A stretch of 64,000 nucleotides of DNA, from NCBI RefSeq assembly GCF_039652435.2, contig NZ_CP190246.1, positions 1,116,001-1,180,000 on the forward strand, read 5' to 3'. The position numbers and the translations under genes are program-made. The first letter of the stretch is position 1, and every line of letters starts with the position of its first letter. Positions 59,047 to 64,000 of the stretch are shown here, in pieces. Below the pieces are notes generated by a model. The model ran no database searches. It saw only the letters and a program-made list of their open reading frames with translations, and was not told where the DNA came from. This DNA is from Niabella insulamsoli. Its GTDB lineage: Bacteria > Bacteroidota > Bacteroidia > Chitinophagales > Chitinophagaceae.

Positions 59047-59886
59047 ATGGCAGTAAAGAAATTTAAACCGATGACAGCCGGAACCCGTTGGAGAATCGGG
59101 AACGCTTACGCTGAAATTACTACTAACCAGCCCGAAAAGAGCTTGTTGGAGCCTAAAAAAAGCACTGGCGGTCGTAACTCTTCTGGCCACCTTACCATGA
59201 GGTACAGAGGCGGCGGGCACAAAAAGAAATATCGTATTGTAGATTTTAAGAGAGACAAACGTGATATCGAGGCGACTGTAGTATCAATCGAATACGATCC
59301 AAACCGTACCGCATTTATTGCTTTACTTGAGTACACCGACGGAGAAAAGCGTTATATCATTGCGCCTCAGGGCCTGGCCGTGGGAGCGAAGATTATCAGC
59401 GGCGACGCTGTTGCGCCTGAAATCGGAAATGCATTGAAGTTGAAAAACATGCCTTTGGGTACCAATGTTCACAACATTGAGCTTAACCCGAACCAGGGCG
59501 GTAAAATGTCTCGCAGCGCCGGTGCTTCTGCGCAGCTGACGAACAAAGAAGAAAAATATGCGATCTTAAAAATGCCTTCCGGCGAGTTGAGAAAAGTATT
59601 GATCAACTGCTACGCAACTGTTGGTGTGGTAAGCAACAGCGACCACAGCCTGCAAAGCATGGGTAAAGCCGGTAGAAACAGATGGAAAGGTATCAAGCCA
59701 AGAAACCGTGGTGTGGCGATGAACCCAGTAGATCACCCAATGGGTGGTGGTGAAGGCCGCGCATCAGGAGGTCAGCCTCGCAGCAGAAATGGCCAGTACT
59801 CAAGAGGTTTGAAAACAAGAACCAAAGGCAAAGGCAGCGATAAGTTAATCATCCAGCGTAAAAACGGAAAGAAACTGTCTAAATAA
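59047..59886 (+). CDS. rplB: 50S ribosomal protein L2
   Basis: 279 residues: 'MAVKKFKPMTAGTRWRIGNA', 'HLTMRYRGGGHKKKYRIVDF', 'GRNRWKGIKPRNRGVAMNPV', 'DHPMGGGEGRASGGQPRSRN'. Contains the His in PVDHPMGGGEG near the peptidyl transferase centre. Confidence 0.98.
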   Translation: MAVKKFKPMTAGTRWRIGNAYAEITTNQPEKSLLEPKKSTGGRNSSGHLTMRYRGGGHKKKYRIVDFKRDKRDIEATVVSIEYDPNRTAFIALLEYTDGEKRYIIAPQGLAVGAKIISGDAVAPEIGNALKLKNMPLGTNVHNIELNPNQGGKMSRSAGASAQLTNKEEKYAILKMPSGELRKVLINCYATVGVVSNSDHSLQSMGKAGRNRWKGIKPRNRGVAMNPVDHPMGGGEGRASGGQPRSRNGQYSRGLKTRTKGKGSDKLIIQRKNGKKLSK

Positions 59887-59891
59887 GCACT

Positions 59892-59919
59892 AATCTAAAA
59901 TCAGAAATTAGAAATTAAG
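59892..59919. repeat. Short heptamer array between rplB and rpsS
   Basis: Four 7-bp units AATCTAA, AATCAGA, AATTAGA, AATTAAG (59892-59919), ending 2 bp before rpsS. The first is roughly the inverse complement of the third. Weaker than the others. Confidence 0.45.
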
Positions 59920-59921
59920 AT

Positions 59922-60188
59922 ATGGCTCGTTCAATTAAAAAAGGTCCTTATGTAGCTACTCACTTAGAGAAAAAAGTGTTAGCCATCAATGAGGGAAAAA
60001 ATAAAAAATCGGTGATTAAAACCTGGAGCCGCCGCTCTACAATTACTCCTGATTTTGTAGGCCACACATTTGCAGTACACAACGGTAACAAATTCATTCC
60101 GGTTTATGTAACTGAATTTATGGTAGGCCATAAGCTAGGTGAGTTTGCGCCAACACGCCAGTTCAAAGGTCACGCTGGTGGTAAATAA
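59922..60188 (+). CDS. rpsS: 30S ribosomal protein S19
   Basis: 88 residues: 'MARSIKKGPYVATHLEKKVL', 'KTWSRRSTITPDFVGHTFAV', 'VGHKLGEFAPTRQFKGHAGG'. Binds 16S rRNA in the head. Confidence 0.97.
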   Translation: MARSIKKGPYVATHLEKKVLAINEGKNKKSVIKTWSRRSTITPDFVGHTFAVHNGNKFIPVYVTEFMVGHKLGEFAPTRQFKGHAGGK

Positions 60189-60277
60189 AAATAATTAGTT
60201 CAAAAGAATTACCGGAGTTGAAGAGTGCGACGCAACACAGTTGATAGTACTTCCAAAGCCGGGTCAATAAAATAAAA

Positions 60278-60697
60278 ATGGAAGCAGTAGCAAAACTTAG
60301 AAATTATCCAACATCGCCCCGTAAAATGAGGCTGCTCGCAGATCTTATTCGCGGACAAAGGGTTGATTTGGTATTGGCTGAATTGGAGCACAATCCAAAG
60401 CATCCTGCAGTGCCTCTTCGTAAGCTTGTATTAAATGCTATCAACAACTGGAAACAGGCGAATGAGGATGGTGATGAAACAGGGTTAGTTGTAAAAACAA
60501 TTTATGTTGACGGTGGCAGAACGTTGAAGCGTATGCGTCCGGCGCCTCAGGGCCGTGGATACCGCGTGCGCAAGCGCAGCAACCACGTGACGCTGATTGT
60601 GGATGTAAAAGCTGAGCAAAAAGCTCCCAAAAAAGCAAAAGCTGCAACTAAAAAAGCTGCCGCTCCTAAAAAGACAAAAGAAACTAAAAACGCATAA
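60278..60697 (+). CDS. rplV: 50S ribosomal protein L22
   Basis: 139 residues: 'MEAVAKLRNYPTSPRKMRLL', 'IYVDGGRTLKRMRPAPQGRG', 'RVRKRSNHVTLIVDVKAEQK'. A lysine/alanine-rich tail extends the standard protein. The 89-bp spacer before it shows no clear structure. Confidence 0.97.
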   Translation: MEAVAKLRNYPTSPRKMRLLADLIRGQRVDLVLAELEHNPKHPAVPLRKLVLNAINNWKQANEDGDETGLVVKTIYVDGGRTLKRMRPAPQGRGYRVRKRSNHVTLIVDVKAEQKAPKKAKAATKKAAAPKKTKETKNA

Positions 60698-60706
60698 CCA
60701 ATAAAC

Positions 60707-61459
60707 ATGGGTCAAAAAGCAAATCCAATTGGTAACAGGTTAGGTATCATCCGCGGATGGGAATCTAATTGGTACGGAAGCAAAAGAGATTTCGCTTCTA
60801 AGTTAATCGAAGACAATAAGATCAGAACTTACCTGAATGCCCGGATCAACAAGGGTGGTATTTCTAAAATTGTTATCGAAAGAACGTTAGGGAAATTAAT
60901 CATCACTATCCATACATCTAAACCAGGAATTATCATTGGTAAAGGTGGCGGAGAGGTTGACCGTATCAAAGAAGAGTTGAAGAAACTTACCGGCAACGAC
61001 GATGTGCAGATCAATATTCTTGAGATCCGTCGCCCTGAAACCGATGCGATGATCGTTGGCGACACTATTGCCCGTCAAATTGAAAACCGTATCAACTTCA
61101 AACGCGCTACCAAAATGGCAATTGCCTCTGCGTTGCGCATGGGAGCTGAAGGTATCAAGGTGAAATTGAGCGGTCGTTTAAATGGTGCGGAAATCGCGCG
61201 TAGCGAAGAGTTCAAACAAGGCCGTGTTCCACTTCATACTTTCCGTATGGATATCGATTATGCGAACGTTTTTGCTCAAACCGTATATGGTAAAATCGGT
61301 ATTAAAGTTTGGATCTGTAAAGGTGAAGTATTGGCGAAGAGAGATTTGAATCCAAATATCATTGCCGGCAACGACAAAGCTATCGGTGGTGGCGATCGCA
61401 GAGACCGTCGCGACGACAGGAGAGGAGACCGCCGTGGTGCAAGAGACAGAAAAAATTAA
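60707..61459 (+). CDS. rpsC: 30S ribosomal protein S3
   Basis: 250 residues: 'GQKANPIGNRLGIIRGWESN', KH motif 'SKPGIIIGKGGGEVDRIKEE', 'GAEGIKVKLSGRLNGAEIAR', 'GVRVPLHTFRMDIDY'-type block (GRVPLHTFRMDIDY). Asp/Arg-rich tail (DRRDRRDDRRGDRRG). Confidence 0.98.
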   Translation: MGQKANPIGNRLGIIRGWESNWYGSKRDFASKLIEDNKIRTYLNARINKGGISKIVIERTLGKLIITIHTSKPGIIIGKGGGEVDRIKEELKKLTGNDDVQINILEIRRPETDAMIVGDTIARQIENRINFKRATKMAIASALRMGAEGIKVKLSGRLNGAEIARSEEFKQGRVPLHTFRMDIDYANVFAQTVYGKIGIKVWICKGEVLAKRDLNPNIIAGNDKAIGGGDRRDRRDDRRGDRRGARDRKN

Positions 61460-61462
61460 AAA

Positions 61463-61548
61463 GTATTGAGTATTGGGTATTAAGTATTGAGAACGGGCGA
61501 TTAATCAAGATCTGTAATCTAAATACTAAGTACTAAAATCTAAATTAT
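61463..61548. repeat. Inverted heptamer array between rpsC and rplP
   Basis: Left units GTATTGA, GTATTGG, GTATTAA, GTATTGA (61463-61490). Right units AAGATCT, GTAATCT, AAATACT, AAGTACT, AAAATCT, AAATTAT (61507-61548), which end at the rplP ATG. The two blocks are inverted complements in consensus (AGTATTG versus the complement AGTATTT). Confidence 0.85.
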
Positions 61549-61971
61549 ATGTTACAACCGAAGAGAACAAAGCACAGGAAAATGCAAAAAGGTCGCATGA
61601 AAGGCGACGCTAAAAGAGGTACTACTATATCTTTTGGTTCCTATGCTTTAAAAGCATTAGACTCTCATTGGATTACCGACCGTCAGATCGAAGCAGCCCG
61701 TCAGGCGCTGACGCGTAGCATGAAAAGGGAAGGTAATGTATGGATTCGTATTTTCCCCGACAAGCCAATTACCAATAAGCCAGCCGAGGTTCGTATGGGT
61801 AAAGGTAAGGGTAACCTCGAGTATTGGGCAGCTGTGGTTCAACCAGGCCGTATCATATTCGAAGTGGATGGTGTAAGCGAAGAAGTAGCGCGCAGGGCTT
61901 TGCAATTGGCTTCAGGCAAGTTGCCCATCAAAACCAAGTTCACGATGCGCAGAGATTTGATCACAAACTAA
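61549..61971 (+). CDS. rplP: 50S ribosomal protein L16
   Basis: 140 residues: 'MLQPKRTKHRKMQKGRMKGD', 'GSYALKALDSHWITDRQIEA', 'IRIFPDKPITNKPAEVRMGK', 'GKGNLEYWAAVVQPGRIIFE'. Near the A site of the large subunit. Confidence 0.98.
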   Translation: MLQPKRTKHRKMQKGRMKGDAKRGTTISFGSYALKALDSHWITDRQIEAARQALTRSMKREGNVWIRIFPDKPITNKPAEVRMGKGKGNLEYWAAVVQPGRIIFEVDGVSEEVARRALQLASGKLPIKTKFTMRRDLITN

Positions 61972-61995
61972 TTCGACACTCTCAAATATAAAGTC

Positions 61996-62211
61996 ATGTC
62001 AAAAAAGAAAGAATTTTTAGATAGCGTAAAAGGGTTAAGTGCAGAAGATTTGAAAGTGCAGTTAGAGCAGGCAAAACAAAGGTTGAAAAAACTTGAGTTT
62101 GCCCACGCGATCACTCCGCTCGAGAACCCCATGTCTATTCGCAGCCTGCGTCAGGACATTGCACGGATTCAAACCCTGATCACCCAGAAAAAAGAGGTGG
62201 AGCAAGCATAA
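61996..62211 (+). CDS. rpmC: 50S ribosomal protein L29
   Basis: 71 residues: 'FLDSVKGLSAEDLKVQLEQA', 'HAITPLENPMSIRSLRQDIA', RIQTLITQKKEVEQA. Coiled-coil ribosomal protein at the tunnel exit. Confidence 0.96.
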   Translation: MSKKKEFLDSVKGLSAEDLKVQLEQAKQRLKKLEFAHAITPLENPMSIRSLRQDIARIQTLITQKKEVEQA

Positions 62212-62215
62212 GATA

Positions 62216-62237
62216 TTTTGATGTAACCACATCAAAA
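62216..62237 (+). repeat. Perfect hairpin in the rpmC-rpsQ spacer
   Basis: TTTTGATGT (62216-62224) and ACATCAAAA (62229-62237), 9-bp perfect arms with an AACC loop, five bases after the rpmC stop. Confidence 0.65.
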
Positions 62238-62265
62238 CTATAAGTCAAACGGCAAATTATTTAAA

Positions 62266-62523
62266 ATGTCTGAAAGAAATTTAAGAAAAACAAGAATAGG
62301 CGTTGTTACCAGCAATAAGATGGAAAAAACCATAACTGTTGCTATTGAAAGAAAAATCAAACACCCTATCTACGGTAAGTTTTTGAAAAAGACCTCCAAG
62401 TTTCATGCACACGATGAGAAAAACGAGTGCAGCATCGGAGATACCGTAAGAATTATGGAAACCCGCCCGCTGAGCAAGTTGAAGCGTTGGAGGCTGGTTG
62501 AAGTTGTAGAAAAAGTAAAATAA
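62266..62523 (+). CDS. rpsQ: 30S ribosomal protein S17
   Basis: 85 residues: 'RKTRIGVVTSNKMEKTITVA', 'HPIYGKFLKKTSKFHAHDEK', 'ETRPLSKLKRWRLVEVVEK'. Early 16S binder. Confidence 0.97.
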   Translation: MSERNLRKTRIGVVTSNKMEKTITVAIERKIKHPIYGKFLKKTSKFHAHDEKNECSIGDTVRIMETRPLSKLKRWRLVEVVEKVK

Positions 62524-62665
62524 TATTAGAATTTAGTATTTAGATATTAGTATTGAGACTTTTATCCTAAAATACACTACTAAACTTTAGTAAAATATTG
62601 TAAAAGCAGATGATTTTGGAAAAAGAGGTCGTAATCTAATATCTAAAATCTGACATCTAAAATCT
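62523..62665. repeat. Inverted heptamer array between rpsQ and rplN
   Basis: Left units ATATTAG, AATTTAG, TATTTAG, ATATTAG, TATTGAG (62523-62557). After 73 bp, right units GTAATCT, AATATCT, AAAATCT, GACATCT, AAAATCT (62631-62665), five bases before rplN. The complement of the right consensus is AGATNTT, matching the left one. The right block starts with the same GTAATCT as in the rpsC-rplP spacer. Confidence 0.85.
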
Positions 62666-62670
62666 AAAAA

Positions 62671-63039
62671 ATGATTCAGCAAGAAAGCAGGTTAAATGTA
62701 GCAGACAACAGCGGCGCGAAGGAAGTTCTTTGTATTCGTGTTTTGGGGAACAGCGGCCAGCGTTATGCAAGAATCGGCGATAAAATTGTAGTGACCGTGA
62801 AGGATGCAATGCCTGCAGGCGGTATTAAAAAAGGTACAGTGGCAAAAGCCGTAATCGTACGCACTACCAACAAATTGCGCCGTAAAGATGGTTCTTACAT
62901 CAGGTTTGATGACAATGCAGTTGTGATTTTGAATGCTGCTGACGAACCAAGAGGTACGCGTATTTTCGGCCCGGTAGCGAGAGAGCTTCGCGATAAAGGC
63001 TACATGAAAATCGTGTCGTTGGCTCCCGAAGTACTATAA
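62671..63039 (+). CDS. rplN: 50S ribosomal protein L14
   Basis: 122 residues: 'MIQQESRLNVADNSGAKEVL', 'DKIVVTVKDAMPAGGIKKGT', 'ADEPRGTRIFGPVARELRDK', GYMKIVSLAPEVL. Forms intersubunit bridges. Confidence 0.98.
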   Translation: MIQQESRLNVADNSGAKEVLCIRVLGNSGQRYARIGDKIVVTVKDAMPAGGIKKGTVAKAVIVRTTNKLRRKDGSYIRFDDNAVVILNAADEPRGTRIFGPVARELRDKGYMKIVSLAPEVL

Positions 63040-63042
63040 AAA

Positions 63043-63132
63043 AAGAAGCTATTGGCTGTAAGCCTTACGCTAAAGTAGAATAACAATGTTTGAAAAGCCT
63101 GCAAGCTTACCGCTTAGGGCAAAAAGCAAAAT
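63043..63132. repeat. Inverted heptamer array between rplN and rplX
   Basis: Left units end in GC at 7-bp intervals: AAGAAGC, TATTGGC, TGTAAGC, CTTACGC (63043-63070). Right units begin with GC at 7-bp intervals: GCTTACC, GCTTAGG, GCAAAAA, GCAAAAT (63105-63132). The complement of GCTTACC (GGTAAGC) matches TGTAAGC. Confidence 0.75.
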
Positions 63133-63135
63133 AAA

Positions 63136-63471
63136 ATGAGCAACAGATTTAAACCCAAGTACAACATTAAAAAAGGCGACCAGGTGGTTGTGATTACTGG
63201 TGCAGATAAAGACAGAACCAAACCACGCCTTGTGAAAGAAGTGCTGGTGGAAGAAGGCAAAATTCTGGTGGAAGGTGTCAACATCAAAACCCGCCACACG
63301 AAGCCGTCTGCGCAAAATACCAAAGGCGGTATTTTGAAAAGCGAAGCGCCTATCAATATCAGCAATGTAATGTTGTGGGATGCAAAAGCTAAAGCGCCTT
63401 CGAAAGTAAAACGCGAGCGCGATAACGGCAAAACCGTTCGTGTATTCAAAAAATCGGGTGAAAAAATTTAA
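63136..63471 (+). CDS. rplX: 50S ribosomal protein L24
   Basis: 111 residues. KOW motif 'IKKGDQVVVITGADKDRTKP'; 'VEGVNIKTRHTKPSAQNTKG', 'KSEAPINISNVMLWDAKAKA'. Assembly initiator of the large subunit. Confidence 0.97.
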   Translation: MSNRFKPKYNIKKGDQVVVITGADKDRTKPRLVKEVLVEEGKILVEGVNIKTRHTKPSAQNTKGGILKSEAPINISNVMLWDAKAKAPSKVKRERDNGKTVRVFKKSGEKI

Positions 63472-63522
63472 TCCCTGTCTGCCGAAAGGCGGGTTTTAAA
63501 AGATTAAAAACAACAAAAGATC

Positions 63523-64000
63523 ATGAGCACAAATACATATACTCCAAGGTTGGCAACAAAATATAAGAGCGAAGTAGCGCCTGCTTTGGTTAAGAAGTTT
63601 GCTTACAAAAGCGTAATGCAGGCTCCCAAGCTTGAAAAAATTTGCGTAAACCGTGGCGTAAACGGTGCTGTTACCGATAAAAAACTGGTGGATATTGCAG
63701 TAGACGAGCTGACAACCATCACCGGTCAGAAAGCGGTGATAACACAGTCTAAAAAAGATATCTCCAACTTCAAACTCCGTAAAAGCATGCCGATCGGAGC
63801 AAGGGTAACTTTGCGCGGCGAAAAAATGTACGAGTTTTTAGACAGGCTGATCTCTGTTGCTTTACCCCGCGTTCGCGATTTCAAAGGCATCAACGAAAAA
63901 TCTTTCGACGGCCGCGGTAACTACACAATGGGTGTTACCGAGCAAATCATCTTCCCTGAAATAGATATCGACAAAGTGAACAAGATCACAGGGATGGATA
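63523..64000 (+). CDS. rplE: 50S ribosomal protein L5 (3' end outside window)
   Basis: From ATG 63523 the frame is open to the last base, giving 159 residues. 'TPRLATKYKSEVAPALVKKF', 'VMQAPKLEKICVNRGVNGAV', 'ITQSKKDISNFKLRKSMPIG', 'FDGRGNYTMGVTEQIIFPEI' are L5. Binds 5S rRNA. The last 25-30 residues are beyond the window. Confidence 0.96.
   Translation, partial: MSTNTYTPRLATKYKSEVAPALVKKFAYKSVMQAPKLEKICVNRGVNGAVTDKKLVDIAVDELTTITGQKAVITQSKKDISNFKLRKSMPIGARVTLRGEKMYEFLDRLISVALPRVRDFKGINEKSFDGRGNYTMGVTEQIIFPEIDIDKVNKITGMD

Noticed and set aside
1..64000. tRNA, rRNA or mobile element genes.
   Set aside because: I looked at all intergenic gaps and saw no tRNA-like cloverleaf, rRNA motif, transposase or integrase. 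A tRNA scan would be decisive.

Overview
The window is a chromosomal segment of a Bacteroidota bacterium. The Chitinophagaceae/Sphingobacteriia side of the phylum fits best. The signs are a SusC/SusD pair, many lipoproteins with short lipoboxes, promoters with the Bacteroidota -7 box TAnnTTTG, weak Shine-Dalgarno sequences and a KdsA of lipid A/LPS synthesis. No rRNA, tRNA, CRISPR array, phage or transposase was seen.

Region 1 (1-1675): the 3' end of a TonB-dependent receptor coupled to a DUF4249 lipoprotein. Region 2 (1863-23206): a polysaccharide utilisation locus (PUL). It holds a LacI-type regulator, a GH172 (DUF2961) enzyme, SusC and SusD, an unassigned GH42-like glycosidase, a DUF1735 plus F5/8C surface lipoprotein, GH92, GH125 and a second GH92, then after a terminator a second GH172, a mutarotase-like lipoprotein and a FucP-type sugar symporter. 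GH92 plus GH125 points to alpha-mannan. Two GH172 proteins and a FucP-like carrier suggest that D-arabinofuranose is also released, so actinobacterial (lipo)arabinomannan is a plausible target. This is an inference.

Region 3 (23225-37978) is mostly housekeeping: NhaD, a DUF389 protein, a coiled-coil secreted protein, glutaryl-CoA dehydrogenase, aroK, ftsK-lolA, msrC-acyP, a DUF1080 protein, a candidate small RNA, kdsA and an SDR threonine dehydrogenase. A 204-bp array of 29 heptamers in two inverted blocks lies in front of aroK. Region 4 (38147-48741): a LytTR regulator with a structured 5' UTR, a collagen-like lipoprotein, a DPM1-like GT2 followed by a TMTC-like GT-C/TPR protein (possible protein O-glycosylation), a thioesterase, an ECF sigma factor with an unusual repeat-bearing anti-sigma candidate, rdgB and ilvE.

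Region 5 (48983-64000): rpsL-rpsG, then 6.7 kb of unrelated genes (acyl-CoA-binding protein, PafA phosphatase, three small lipoproteins, a TPR histidine kinase and its LuxR-type partner) where fusA would be expected, then the S10-spc ribosomal operon from rpsJ to a truncated rplE. The rpsJ-rplC spacer contains competing stem-loops. Several other ribosomal spacers carry inverted arrays of degenerate 7-bp units with the same layout as the one before aroK but different heptamers. This recurring element is the least explained structure in the window.
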